Shown: one piece after another, positions 10,733 through 19,219 of the stretch
How positions within the stretch are numbered: the stretch's first letter is position 1
How the letters are laid out: each line of letters starts with the position of its first letter
From: an uncultured Burkholderiales bacterium
GTDB taxonomy: Bacteria; Pseudomonadota; Gammaproteobacteria; Burkholderiales; Burkholderiaceae_E
DNA length: 32,858 nucleotides
NCBI GenBank assembly: GCA_902826305.1
Contig: CADEEH010000047.1
Span: forward strand, 1 to 32,858
Reading direction: 5' to 3'
Notes under the pieces: generated by a model
What the model was told of the DNA's origin: nothing
Seen by the model: the letters and a program-made list of their open reading frames with translations, nothing else
The model's database searches: none
Made by a program: the position numbers and the translations under genes

Positions 10733-11548
10733 ATGGCCGTCGGTCACTACGAGAACTTCCCGGTCGCTTCGCTGCTGATCCCGGCCAGTGCCCGGCCGGC
10801 GGTGATCGCGATCTATCGCTTCGCCCGCTATGCGGACGACGTGGCCGACGAGGGGCAGGCCGGGCAGTCCGAGCGCCTTGCCGAGTTGCACCGTCTGCGC
10901 GTCGCGCTGCACGACCCGGGCGCTCCGCACCCGGTGGTCGAACCGCTGCGACCGTACCTGCCCCGGCATCACCTGCCGCTGGCGCCGTTCGAGGCGCTGC
11001 TGTCGGCGTTTGCACAGGACGTGACCGTGCGCCGCTACGCGACCGAGGCCGACCTGCTCGACTACTGCAGCCGTTCGGCCAATCCGGTCGGTGAACTGGT
11101 GCTGCGGCTGTTCGATGCCTGCGACGACACCCGCCGCCCGTTGTCGGATGCGATCTGCACCGCGCTGCAGCTGGTCAACTTCGTGCAGGACGTGCCGATC
11201 GACTGGGCCAAGGGCCGGCTCTACGTGCCGCTCGAGGACCTCGCCGAAGCGGGGGCACGCGAGGAGGACGTCGCGACCGCGATCCGCGAACGGCGCGCCT
11301 CACCCGCGTTGCGCCACGCACTGTCGTTGCAGTGTCGCCGAGCCTCGCTGCTGTTCGACCGTGGCCGCCCGCTGGTGCGCCAGGTGCCGATGCGGCTCGC
11401 CTGGGAACTGAGGGCGACGATCGCCGGCGGTCGTCGCATCCTGGAACGCCTGGCGGCGCTGCAATTCGATCCGTTCGGCGATCGACGACCGACGCTGTCG
11501 TTGCGCGACGGCGTCGGCCTGGTCCGGCTGGCGCTGCAGGCCCGATGA
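10733..11548 (+). CDS. hpnC: Hydroxysqualene synthase HpnC
   Basis: HpnC belongs to the trans-isoprenyl diphosphate synthase fold (squalene/phytoene synthase family) and converts presqualene diphosphate to hydroxysqualene. The 271-residue protein starts in the HpnC manner (HYENFPVASLLIPASARP) and has a first aspartate-rich motif in FARYADDVADEG and a second in VQDVPIDWAKGRLYVP. It opens a three-gene squalene operon, and its TGA overlaps the hpnD ATG. The assignment as HpnC rather than HpnD rests on this N-terminus and on position. The start lacks a properly spaced Shine-Dalgarno sequence. Confidence 0.92.
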   Translation: MAVGHYENFPVASLLIPASARPAVIAIYRFARYADDVADEGQAGQSERLAELHRLRVALHDPGAPHPVVEPLRPYLPRHHLPLAPFEALLSAFAQDVTVRRYATEADLLDYCSRSANPVGELVLRLFDACDDTRRPLSDAICTALQLVNFVQDVPIDWAKGRLYVPLEDLAEAGAREEDVATAIRERRASPALRHALSLQCRRASLLFDRGRPLVRQVPMRLAWELRATIAGGRRILERLAALQFDPFGDRRPTLSLRDGVGLVRLALQAR

Positions 11549-12393
11549 CGTCACCCGACGAGTACTGCCAGGATCGTGCCGCACGCAGCGGCTCGAGTTT
11601 CTATTACAGCTTCCGCTTCCTGCCGCCGGCGCGGCGTGCGGCGATCACCGCGTTGTACGCGTTCTGCCGCGAGGTCGACGACGTGGTCGACGAAATCAGC
11701 GACACCGGTGTCGCACGGGTCAAGCTCGCCTGGTGGCGGGACGAGGTCGGGCGGATCTTCGACGGCTCGCCACAACATCCGGTCGGCCAGGCGCTCGCGG
11801 CACGGGCCGCCGACTTCGGCATCACGCGCGGCGCGCTGCTCGAAATCATCGACGGCATGCAGATGGACCTCGAACAGCAGCGCTACCTGGACTTCGAGGG
11901 CCTGCGCCTGTACTGCCATCGGGTCGCCGGTGTCGTCGGGCTGTTGTCGGCCCGGATCTTCGGCGAGCCCAGTCCGGCGATCGATGCCTATGCCGAATCG
12001 CTCGGCATCGCCTGCCAGCTGACCAACATCGTGCGCGACGTCGGCGAGGATGCCCGTCGCGGCCGCGTCTACCTGCCGCACGAGGACCTGCAACGCTTCG
12101 GCATCAGCGCACAGGACATCCTGAGCCTGCGCCCGGGCCCGCGTTTCGTCGAGCTGATGAAGTTCCAGGCCGATCGGGCCCGCGACTTCTACCGCGAGGC
12201 ACTCGCGGCGTTGCCTGCGACCGAACGACGCGCCCAGCGACCGGGGCTGATCATGGCCGCGATCTACGCGGCGCTGCTCGAGGAAATCGAACGCGACGGC
12301 TTCCAGGTGATGCAGCATCGGGTTGCCTTGACGCCGGTGCGCAAGCTCTGGCTCGCCTGGCGGACCTGGAACTTCGGCAAGGTCGCCGTGTGA
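11545..12393 (+). CDS. hpnD: Presqualene diphosphate synthase HpnD
   Basis: HpnD condenses two farnesyl diphosphates to presqualene diphosphate, the first committed step to squalene and hopanoids. From the ATG at 11545 it has 282 residues, the usual size. Both aspartate-rich motifs are canonical: FCREVDDVVDE and IVRDVGEDARRGRVYLP. SSFYYSFRFLPPARRAAI near the N-terminus is typical. The open frame runs further upstream inside hpnC, but the ATGA overlap and homologous N-terminus fix the start. Its own stop overlaps the hpnE start. Confidence 0.94.
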   Translation: MTSPDEYCQDRAARSGSSFYYSFRFLPPARRAAITALYAFCREVDDVVDEISDTGVARVKLAWWRDEVGRIFDGSPQHPVGQALAARAADFGITRGALLEIIDGMQMDLEQQRYLDFEGLRLYCHRVAGVVGLLSARIFGEPSPAIDAYAESLGIACQLTNIVRDVGEDARRGRVYLPHEDLQRFGISAQDILSLRPGPRFVELMKFQADRARDFYREALAALPATERRAQRPGLIMAAIYAALLEEIERDGFQVMQHRVALTPVRKLWLAWRTWNFGKVAV

Positions 12394-13868
12394 CCCGCGC
12401 CGCGGTCGGTCACGCCGACCCGGCTCATCTGCCGGTGGTCGTCGTCGGCGGGGGCTGGGCCGGTCTCGCGAGTGCGATCGAACTCGTGTCCGCGGGCGTG
12501 ACGGTGCAGCTGCACGAGATGGCGCCGCAACTCGGCGGTCGCGCGCGGGGCATCCAGCTGCAGGCGTGTGATCGTCCGGTGCACCTGGACAACGGCCAGC
12601 ACCTGCTGGTGGGCGCGTATCACGAGACGCTGCGACTGGTCACCCGGGTCACCGGCGATCCGTGGCGTGTGTTGTCCGCGCGCCCGCTGCGGCTCGAATC
12701 GACCGACGGCCTGCGCCTGCGTTCGGCGCCGCTGCCCTCGCCGCTGCACTGGTCGCTGGCGCTGCTCGACGCGCGCGGGATGTCGCTGGCCGACCGCGGC
12801 GCACTGGTCCGGCTGATGTCGGTGCTGGCCCGCGATCGATGGCGGGTCGATCCGGGCAGTACCGTCGGCCAGTTGCTGGCGCGGTTGAAGCAGACCGCCT
12901 CGCTGAACCGGCGGCTGTGGGAGCCGTTGTGTGTCGCGGCGCTGAACACGACCGCCGAGGCGGCCTGTGCGCAGACTTTCGCCAACGTGTTGCGCGATAC
13001 CCTCGGATCGGACCGTGCGGCGAGCCGCTTCCTGCTGCCCCGTGGAACACTGAGCGAGGTGTTGCCCGAGCCGGCCGCGGCCTGGCTGACCGGTCGCGGC
13101 GCCGGCATCCACCTGCGCAGCCGGGTGCTGCGGATCGAACGCCACCGCGGGCACTGGCGGGTGACGACAGCCTCGGACACCTTCGACGCGGCGCAGGTCG
13201 TGCTCGCAGTGCCGCCGCACTCGATCGCCGGGCTGCTCGGCGAGGCCAACGCAGCGGCGATCGCCCCGCTGGCGGCGCTGCACTACGACGCGATCGCAAC
13301 CGTCTACCTCGGCTGGCGCACCCATCGCCATCCGTCGGCACCGCCGCTGCCGCCCGCGCTGATGCTGGTCGAATCGGCGCGCCGACACCAGTACGGCCAG
13401 TGGCTGTTCGACCGGGGGCGACAGCAGGACCTGCAGCTGGCCGCGGTGGTGATATCGGCCGCGGGCCGCGTCGGTGAACTGGACGCCCGGATGCTTGCCG
13501 ACGGCGTCGCCGACCAGGTCGTCGATCAGTGCGGCGGCCTGCGGGCCGACTGGGCACAGACCGTGCGCGAGAAACGAGCGACCTTCCGCTGTCTGCCCGA
13601 TCGGCCCCGGATCGAGTCCGATCATCTGCATCGTGAGGGACTCGAGCACCTGTGGCTCGCCGGCGACTACGCCTGGCCCGACTATCCGGCGACGATCGAG
13701 GCCGCGGTTCGAAGCGGTGTCCACGCGGCCGCGCTGGTGCTGGCCTCGGCGGCGCACCAGCCTGCCGTCGCGGGGGCCGCGGGCCGCGGGAGGTCCGCGA
13801 ACCCGGCAGCGAAACCTACCAGCGCCACGCGGCCTCGAGGGCCTGGTCGATCCGCTCCAGACCGATGA
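12390..13868 (+). CDS. hpnE: Hydroxysqualene dehydroxylase HpnE (FAD-dependent)
   Basis: HpnE is a flavoprotein amine-oxidase-fold enzyme that reduces hydroxysqualene to squalene, completing the HpnCDE route. The dinucleotide-binding motif VVVVGGGWAGLASAIEL (residues 16-32) is followed by GGRA. The C-terminal FAD motif is HLWLAGDYAWPDYPATIEAAVRSG. The start is a GTG at 12390 overlapping the hpnD TGA (GTGA); no ATG fits. At 492 residues it is somewhat long: after the conserved end there is a tail of about 45 Ala/Arg/Pro/Gly-rich residues, and the last 53 nt overlap the 3' end of radA on the other strand. No squalene-hopene cyclase gene is in the window. Confidence 0.92.
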   Translation: MTRAAVGHADPAHLPVVVVGGGWAGLASAIELVSAGVTVQLHEMAPQLGGRARGIQLQACDRPVHLDNGQHLLVGAYHETLRLVTRVTGDPWRVLSARPLRLESTDGLRLRSAPLPSPLHWSLALLDARGMSLADRGALVRLMSVLARDRWRVDPGSTVGQLLARLKQTASLNRRLWEPLCVAALNTTAEAACAQTFANVLRDTLGSDRAASRFLLPRGTLSEVLPEPAAAWLTGRGAGIHLRSRVLRIERHRGHWRVTTASDTFDAAQVVLAVPPHSIAGLLGEANAAAIAPLAALHYDAIATVYLGWRTHRHPSAPPLPPALMLVESARRHQYGQWLFDRGRQQDLQLAAVVISAAGRVGELDARMLADGVADQVVDQCGGLRADWAQTVREKRATFRCLPDRPRIESDHLHREGLEHLWLAGDYAWPDYPATIEAAVRSGVHAAALVLASAAHQPAVAGAAGRGRSANPAAKPTSATRPRGPGRSAPDR

Positions 13869-15180
13869 CCTCGAGGCCTTCGATCGGCTTCTTCGGCAGG
13901 TTCGCCTTCGGCACCAGCGCGTAGGCGAAACCGAGCTTGGCCGCCTCGCGCAGTCGTTCCTGCCCGCGCGGCGCCGGGCGGATCTCGCCCGCCAGCCCGA
14001 CCTCGCCGAACACCGCCAGCCCGCGCGGCAGCGCCCGATTGCGCAGCGACGAGACCACCGCCAGCATCACCGCCAGATCGGCGGCCGGCTCGCTGATGCG
14101 CACACCGCCGACCGCATTGACGAACACGTCCTGGTCGAACAGCGCGAGCCCGGCGTGACGGTGCAACACCGCCAGCAGCATCGCCAGCCGATGGCTCTCG
14201 AGGCCGACCGAGAGGCGGCGCGGATTGGGCACGTGGGCGGTGTCGACCAGCGCCTGGATCTCGACCAGCAGCGGCCGTGTGCCCTCCTGCGTGACCAGCA
14301 CACAAGAACCCGCGACCGGCGACGGATGCTGCGACAGGAACAGCGCCGACGGGTTGCCGACGCCGCGCAGGCCGCGGTCGGTCATCGCGAACACCCCGAG
14401 CTCGTTGACGGCGCCGAACCGGTTCTTGACCGCGCGCACCAGGCGATACGACGAATGGCTGTCGCCCTCGAAGTACAGCACCGCATCGACGATATGCTCG
14501 AGCACACGCGGGCCGGCCAGCGTGCCTTCCTTGGTCACGTGGCCGATCAGCACCAGTGCGATGCCGAACTGCTTGGCCAGTCGCGTCAGCTGCGCCGAAC
14601 ATTCGCGGACCTGCGCCACCGAGCCCGGTGCCGACTGCAATGCCGACGAATACAGGGTCTGGATCGAGTCGATCACCGCCACCGCGGGCCGACGCCCGGT
14701 GATCACCGCGCTGATCGCCTCCAGCGAAATCTCGGCCAACAGCGGCAGCGAGTCGGCCGCGAGTCCGAGCCGGCGTGCACGCATCGCGATCTGTGCGGCC
14801 GATTCCTCGCCGCTCACGTACAACACGTCGTGTGAAGCCGACAAGTGCGCCAGCGCCTGCAGCAGCAGGGTCGACTTGCCGATGCCCGGATCCCCGCCGA
14901 TCAGCACGACCGAGCCGCCGACCAGGCCGCCGCCCAGGACCCGGTCGAACTCCTCGCTGCCGGTGTCCAGCCGTTCGATCCGCTCGGCCGGCACCGCCGA
15001 AAGCGCCACCACCCCCTGCCCGGGGGCGAGCCCTTCGTAGCGGTGCGGCGCCGACGCCGCCGTCGCGAGTGTCGTCTCGATCAGCGAGTTCCACGCGCCG
15101 CATTCGGTGCACCGCCCCTGCCACTTCGGGGAGGCCGCGCCGCATTCGTTGCAGACGTACTGCGTCCGGGCTCGGGCCAT
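13816..15180 (-). CDS. radA: DNA repair/recombination protein RadA (Sms)
   Basis: RadA is a RecA-like, DnaB-type motor that helps process recombination intermediates and branch migration. The 454 residues show the N-terminal C4 zinc finger (Cys10, 13, 24, 27), Walker A GGDPGIGKST at 95-104, the RadA-specific KNRFG motif at 252-256, and a C-terminal Lon-protease-like domain (VFVNAVGGVRISEPAADLAV), which in RadA is a DNA-binding scaffold. The start follows the alr stop by 6 bp, so the two form one transcript. Its stop codon lies inside the hpnE tail on the opposite strand. All hallmarks are intact. Confidence 0.97.
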   Translation of the reverse strand: MARARTQYVCNECGAASPKWQGRCTECGAWNSLIETTLATAASAPHRYEGLAPGQGVVALSAVPAERIERLDTGSEEFDRVLGGGLVGGSVVLIGGDPGIGKSTLLLQALAHLSASHDVLYVSGEESAAQIAMRARRLGLAADSLPLLAEISLEAISAVITGRRPAVAVIDSIQTLYSSALQSAPGSVAQVRECSAQLTRLAKQFGIALVLIGHVTKEGTLAGPRVLEHIVDAVLYFEGDSHSSYRLVRAVKNRFGAVNELGVFAMTDRGLRGVGNPSALFLSQHPSPVAGSCVLVTQEGTRPLLVEIQALVDTAHVPNPRRLSVGLESHRLAMLLAVLHRHAGLALFDQDVFVNAVGGVRISEPAADLAVMLAVVSSLRNRALPRGLAVFGEVGLAGEIRPAPRGQERLREAAKLGFAYALVPKANLPKKPIEGLEVIGLERIDQALEAAWRW

Positions 15181-15186
15181 CGACCG

Positions 15187-16254
15187 TCAGTCGATCACCG
15201 TGATGGTCACCCGCGGGGCCAGCGCACACATCAGCTCGTAGCCGATCGTGCCGGCCGCGGTCGCGACCTCGTCTATCGGTATCGTCGTGCCCCACAGTTC
15301 GACGCTGCTGCCCGGGTGCGCCTGGGGCACCGGCTCCAGATCGACCATCAGCATGTCCATCGCGACGCGGCCCACGGTGCGGGTCCGCACCCCGTCGACC
15401 GCCACCGGCGTGCCGGTCGGTGCGTGGCGTGGATACCCGTCCGCATAACCGCAGGCGACCACGCCGATGCGCATCACCCGCTCGGCGACGAAGCTGCCGC
15501 CGTAGCCGACCGAGTCCCCGGGCACGAGCTGCTGCACGGCGATCAGCCGCGAGCTCAGAGTCATCGCCGGGACAAGCTCCAACGAAGCCGCCGACCGCTC
15601 GGCGAACGGCGTCCCCCCATACAACATGATGCCCGGCCGCACCCAGGTCCCGCGGGTTCGCGGATGGTCGATCAGCGCGGCGGAATTGGCCAACGAATGT
15701 TCGCCGCCGAGTCCCGCGACCGTGCGCTCGAAGGCCGGCAGCGCGTCGACGATGCCACCGGCCGCATCGGCCGCCGCAAAATGGGTCATCGCCGTGATCC
15801 TGCGCACCGCCGCGCAGCCGCTCAGCCGGCGATGCGCCGCGGCGAACGCCGCGGCCTCGAACCCGAGGCGGTTCATCCCGCTGTTGAACTTCAGGTAGAC
15901 GTCCATCGCCACGCTGCCGTCGAGCCGCTCGAGCCACTCGACCTGGCGCGGCTCGTGCACGACCAGCGTCAAGCGGTGGCTGGCGGCGAAGCGCACGTCG
16001 TCGGCATCGAACGCCCCTTCGAGCATCAGCACCGGTCCCTGCCAACCCAGCTCGCGCAACCGCTCGGCGCCGTCGAATTCCACCAGCGCCAGGCCGTCGG
16101 CGGCGGCGAACGCGGCCGCCGCCCGCTGCAGCCCGTGGCCGTAGCCGTTCGCCTTGAGCACCGCCCAGAGCCGGGCCTGCCCGGCCAGACCACGGGCGCG
16201 GGCCAGGTTGGCGCGCAGGGCCGGCAACGAGATCTCGGCACGAGTCGGACGCAT
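15187..16254 (-). CDS. alr: Alanine racemase
   Basis: This PLP enzyme interconverts L- and D-alanine and supplies D-Ala for peptidoglycan. With the ATG at 16254 it has 355 residues. The PLP lysine is Lys34 in AVLKANGYGHG and the opposing catalytic tyrosine is Tyr251 in GDSVGYGG. The open frame reaches 16353, but the conserved fold begins at MRPTRAEISLPALRANL, and a -10-like hexamer lies between the two possible starts. It leads the alr-radA transcript. The start has no Shine-Dalgarno sequence. Whether this is the only alanine racemase (alr versus dadX) cannot be seen here. Confidence 0.95.
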   Translation of the reverse strand: MRPTRAEISLPALRANLARARGLAGQARLWAVLKANGYGHGLQRAAAAFAAADGLALVEFDGAERLRELGWQGPVLMLEGAFDADDVRFAASHRLTLVVHEPRQVEWLERLDGSVAMDVYLKFNSGMNRLGFEAAAFAAAHRRLSGCAAVRRITAMTHFAAADAAGGIVDALPAFERTVAGLGGEHSLANSAALIDHPRTRGTWVRPGIMLYGGTPFAERSAASLELVPAMTLSSRLIAVQQLVPGDSVGYGGSFVAERVMRIGVVACGYADGYPRHAPTGTPVAVDGVRTRTVGRVAMDMLMVDLEPVPQAHPGSSVELWGTTIPIDEVATAAGTIGYELMCALAPRVTITVID

Positions 16255-16260
16255 GGCGCG

Positions 16261-16266
16261 ACTATA
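16261..16266 (-). promoter_or_regulatory. -10-like TATAGT, 6 nt before the alr start
   Basis: On the minus strand TATAGT (five of six) is followed by CGCGCC and then the alr ATG, the same spacing as at hpnC. The transcript would begin at the start codon. No convincing -35 is visible. Confidence 0.4.
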
Positions 16267-16375
16267 CCGTTCCCGGCTCGCACCCCGGACGACCGCCGCG
16301 CGGGCGCCGGCGAACGCCTTTCGGCCACGCCTTGCCGCCCGGGCGTTTGTCACGTCGGACGCCGGGCCTTCATGG

Positions 16376-16381
16376 TATAAA
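16376..16381 (+). promoter_or_regulatory. -10-like TATAAA upstream of lplT
   Basis: TATAAA matches five of six -10 bases. A TTGTCA upstream (16347) resembles a -35 but the 23-bp spacer is too long. The implied leader of about 115 nt holds two consecutive stem-loops: GTCCG/CGGAC at 16390-16407 and CCGGC/GCCGG at 16409-16423. Confidence 0.35.
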
Positions 16382-16502
16382 CCGTGGCCGTCCGGAGCCC
16401 GTCGGACACCGGCGATGTGCCGGCGCGCAGCGAAGATCCGGGCCGATACGGCACCGGCGCATCCGTGGGGACACCCGCAGCCGATTTTGGAGACACGGCC
16501 GA

Positions 16503-17768
16503 TTGAAACGCGGGTTCTACACGATCATGGCGGCGCAGTTCTTCTCGTCGCTCGCCGACAATGCCTTGCTCATCGCCGCGATCGCCCTGCTGATCGAGAT
16601 GCATGCACCGGAGTGGATGAAGCCGCTGCTCAAGCTGTTCTTCACCATCTCCTACGTGATGCTCGCGCCGTTCGTCGGCGCGTTCGCCGATTCGATGCCC
16701 AAGGGCAAGGTGATGTTCATCACCAACACCGTCAAGGTGTTCGGCTGTTTCCTCATGTTCGCGTCGGTGCATCCGCTGATGGCGTACGCGGTCGTCGGCT
16801 TCGGCGCCGCGGCCTATTCGCCGGCGAAGTACGGCATCCTGACCGAACTGCTGCCGCCTGAGAAACTGGTCGCGGCCAACGGGTGGATCGAAGGCACGAC
16901 GGTCGGCTCGATCATCATGGGTACGCTGGTCGGCGGGGCGCTGATCAGCCCGGCCGTGTCGACCCGGCTGCTCGGATTCGACGTACCGGTGCTCGACACC
17001 GGCATCGACACACCGGCCGAGGCGGCGATCCTGGTGATCGCGGCCATCTACGGACTGGCCGCCCTGTTCAACCTGCGCATCCCGGACACCGGCGCGCGTT
17101 ATCCGCACCAGGAACGCCATCCGGTCCGGCTGCTCGCGGATTTCGCCCGCTGCAATACCACGCTCTGGCACGATCGGCTCGGCCAGATCTCGCTGGCGGT
17201 GACCACGCTGTTCTGGGGCGCCGGCGCGACGCTTCAGTTCATCGTGCTCGAATGGGCGAAACAGGCGTTGCACCTGCCGTTGAGCAAGGCGGCGCTGCTG
17301 CAGGGCGTGACCGCGGTCGGCATCGCGATCGGCGCGATGCTCGCGGCGCGTTTCGTCCCGCTCGGTCGGGCACTGTCGGTGTTGCCGGTCGGGGTCGCGA
17401 TGGGCCTGCTGGTGCCGTGCATGACCCTGGTCTCCACCGAGGCGGTGGCCTACCCGGTGCTGGTCCTGATCGGATCGCTGGCCGGGTTCTTCGTCGTGCC
17501 GATGAACGCGCTGCTCCAGCACCGCGGGTATGTGCTGATGAGCGCCGGCCATTCGATCGCCGTGCAGAACTTCAACGAGAACCTGAACATCCTGCTGATG
17601 CTCGGGCTGTACGCGCTGCTGCTGCGTTTCAACCTGCACATCTACGCGGTGATCGTGATATTCGGCCTGTTCGTCGCCGTGATGATGGCGCTGGTGATCC
17701 GCCGTCACCAGGCCAACCAGCGGCTCGCCGACACACCGGCGCTGGCCGGCGAGTCGTCGCGCCACTGA
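16503..17768 (+). CDS. lplT: Lysophospholipid transporter LplT (MFS)
   Basis: LplT is a major-facilitator flippase that brings lysophospholipids, chiefly lyso-phosphatidylethanolamine, across the inner membrane for reacylation. The protein is 421 residues with about a dozen hydrophobic stretches. The N-terminus KRGFYTIMAAQFFSSLADNA and segments such as YVMLAPFVGAFADSMPKGKV are LplT-like. The start chosen is a TTG at 16503, because homologues begin at that point and GGAG lies 10 nt before it; the next ATG (at 16527) would cut into the first helix. No acyltransferase (aas) gene adjoins. It diverges from alr and converges with udg. Confidence 0.9.
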   Translation: MKRGFYTIMAAQFFSSLADNALLIAAIALLIEMHAPEWMKPLLKLFFTISYVMLAPFVGAFADSMPKGKVMFITNTVKVFGCFLMFASVHPLMAYAVVGFGAAAYSPAKYGILTELLPPEKLVAANGWIEGTTVGSIIMGTLVGGALISPAVSTRLLGFDVPVLDTGIDTPAEAAILVIAAIYGLAALFNLRIPDTGARYPHQERHPVRLLADFARCNTTLWHDRLGQISLAVTTLFWGAGATLQFIVLEWAKQALHLPLSKAALLQGVTAVGIAIGAMLAARFVPLGRALSVLPVGVAMGLLVPCMTLVSTEAVAYPVLVLIGSLAGFFVVPMNALLQHRGYVLMSAGHSIAVQNFNENLNILLMLGLYALLLRFNLHIYAVIVIFGLFVAVMMALVIRRHQANQRLADTPALAGESSRH

Positions 17769-17779
17769 CGCCTAACCGG

Positions 17780-17807
17780 GCCGCTCGGGGCGGCGCTGGA
17801 GCGCTCC
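17780..17807. terminator. Palindromes between convergent lplT and udg
   Basis: Two small inverted repeats follow lplT: GCCGC/GCGGC with a 5-nt loop (17780-17794) and the perfect 10-bp palindrome GGAGCGCTCC (17798-17807). There is no T-run. They could help end the convergent transcripts, but evidence is thin. Confidence 0.25.
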
Positions 17808-17879
17808 GTGTCGCTACCCGTTGCGCCCGTGGTGCGCCGGCCTGATTGCGCGTCCGCGCTGCGCCTTCCCGCTGCGCCT

Positions 17880-18680
17880 TCAGTCGTCCCGGGACTGCGC
17901 GGCGATCCGTTGCGCGAGGCACAGGTCGACCCAGGCCTTCGCCTTGTCCTGCGGCGTCCGCAGCAGATAGGCGGGGTGATAGGTGACGACGACCGGCACC
18001 TCCCGTTCGCCGATCCGGTACTGATGCACCCGATTGCGCAGGCTGGCGATCGACGCGTCGGTGCGCAGCAACGACTGCGCCGCGAACCGGCCCATGACAA
18101 CGATCAGCCTGGGCCGGATCAGTTCCACCTGCCGCGCCAGATACGGTTCACAGCGCGCGACCTCGCCGGGCTCGGGATTGCGGTTGCCGGGCGGGCGGCA
18201 TTTCAGCACGTTGGCGATGAACACATGCTCGGCGCGGTTCAGGCCGATCGCCGCGAGCATCGCATCGAGCAGCCGGCCGGCCTGGCCGACGAACGGTTCG
18301 CCGCGTGCATCCTCCTCGGCCCCCGGCGCCTCGCCGACCAGCATCCAGGACGCCTGGACCGGGCCGATACCGAACACGGTCTGCGTCCGGCTCCGGCACA
18401 GGCCACAGTCGGTGCAGGAGGCAACTCGCGATCGCAGGGCGTCCCACGACAGCGTCGCGACATCGCCACCGGCCGTCCCGGCGGCCGGGACACCGACCGT
18501 GTCGAGCGCCCCCGTGGCGTCGGCCGCGACGGCCGCGACAGCAACCGACGGGACCCCGATCGCTGCGTCGGCGGCGGCCTCGACCACCACGCCGGCGGGC
18601 ACCGGCGCCGAGCCCGTGCGCGGGGCCCAACGCGGACCGAGATCGAGCGCATCGTAGGCACGCCGCTGCGACGGAGTCAT
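17880..18680 (-). CDS. Uracil-DNA glycosylase, family 4 (Fe-S type)
   Basis: This enzyme excises uracil from DNA and starts base-excision repair. From the ATG at 18680 it has 266 residues. Four cysteines suited to a 4Fe-4S cluster are present: Cys89 and Cys92 in CTDCGLC, Cys161 in LKCRPPGNRNP and Cys177 in ARCEPYL. The active-site motif is GEAPGAEEDARGEPF and the C-terminal motif is YHPAYLL. Residues about 25-75 form a low-complexity Ala/Val/Gly/Thr linker before the catalytic domain. The ATG overlaps the rimI stop (ATGA), so it is the last gene of tsaB-rimI-udg. Confidence 0.93.
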   Translation of the reverse strand: MTPSQRRAYDALDLGPRWAPRTGSAPVPAGVVVEAAADAAIGVPSVAVAAVAADATGALDTVGVPAAGTAGGDVATLSWDALRSRVASCTDCGLCRSRTQTVFGIGPVQASWMLVGEAPGAEEDARGEPFVGQAGRLLDAMLAAIGLNRAEHVFIANVLKCRPPGNRNPEPGEVARCEPYLARQVELIRPRLIVVMGRFAAQSLLRTDASIASLRNRVHQYRIGEREVPVVVTYHPAYLLRTPQDKAKAWVDLCLAQRIAAQSRDD

Positions 18681-19219
18681 CGATCCGCCTCGCCGTAGGG
18701 GTCGCCGGGCTCGATCGGCACTCGCAGCACCAGCGCATCCTCGCGGGTGCGATTGAAGGACGGGTAGTAGCGCTTGCGAATCCCGATCTGCGCGAATCCT
18801 TCGCTGGCGTACAGCTGGCGCGCCGGGTCGTTCGACGGGCGCACCTCGAGTGTCAGCGCCTTCGCGCCTCCCCGTCCGGCCTCGCCGCACAACCAGCGCA
18901 ACATCGCCCGGCCGAAACCTCGCTGCTGGTGGGTCGCGGCGACGGACAGGTTCAGCAGATGCACCTCATCGGGGATCCACATCATCACCGCGTAGCCGAT
19001 CAGCCCGGCATCATCCTCGAACACCCACGCATCGTAGCCGGCCTTGAGCGAGTCGCTGAAGTTGCCGATGGTCCAGGGGAACGGGTAGATGCGGCTCTCC
19101 TCCAACGCGACCGCGACCAGGTCACCCACCTGCATCGGCCGCACGCGCCAGGCCGCCGCGCTCACCGCATGCGGGGCGTTCCAGCGCACCGGTGGATCGA
19201 CCGACGGCCTGATGCTCAT
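18677..19219 (-). CDS. rimI: Ribosomal protein bS18 N-acetyltransferase RimI (GNAT)
   Basis: RimI acetylates the N-terminal alanine of ribosomal protein S18 with acetyl-CoA. The GNAT domain spans most of the 180 residues: an N-terminal helix with ALEESRIYPFPWTIGNF (the family's YPFPW-like feature), strand LNLSVAATHQQRGFGRAML with the acetyl-CoA-binding Q-x-x-G-x-G loop, and LEVRPSNDPARQLYASEGF. The start at 19219 overlaps the tsaB stop by ATGA; an internal Met 28 residues on (MQVGDLVAVAL) is the alternative. Its tsaB neighbour is a common partner in bacteria. Confidence 0.9.
   Translation of the reverse strand: MSIRPSVDPPVRWNAPHAVSAAAWRVRPMQVGDLVAVALEESRIYPFPWTIGNFSDSLKAGYDAWVFEDDAGLIGYAVMMWIPDEVHLLNLSVAATHQQRGFGRAMLRWLCGEAGRGGAKALTLEVRPSNDPARQLYASEGFAQIGIRKRYYPSFNRTREDALVLRVPIEPGDPYGEADR

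Noticed and set aside
13474-14835. Plus-strand frame across the hpnE end and radA (453 codons) as an hpnE extension.
   Set aside because: It is out of frame with hpnE and its sequence is antisense to radA codons.
13682-16045. Minus-strand frame spanning radA and alr in a different register (787 codons).
   Set aside because: It overlaps two clear genes on the same strand, and its translation is Gly/Arg/Ala-rich noise.
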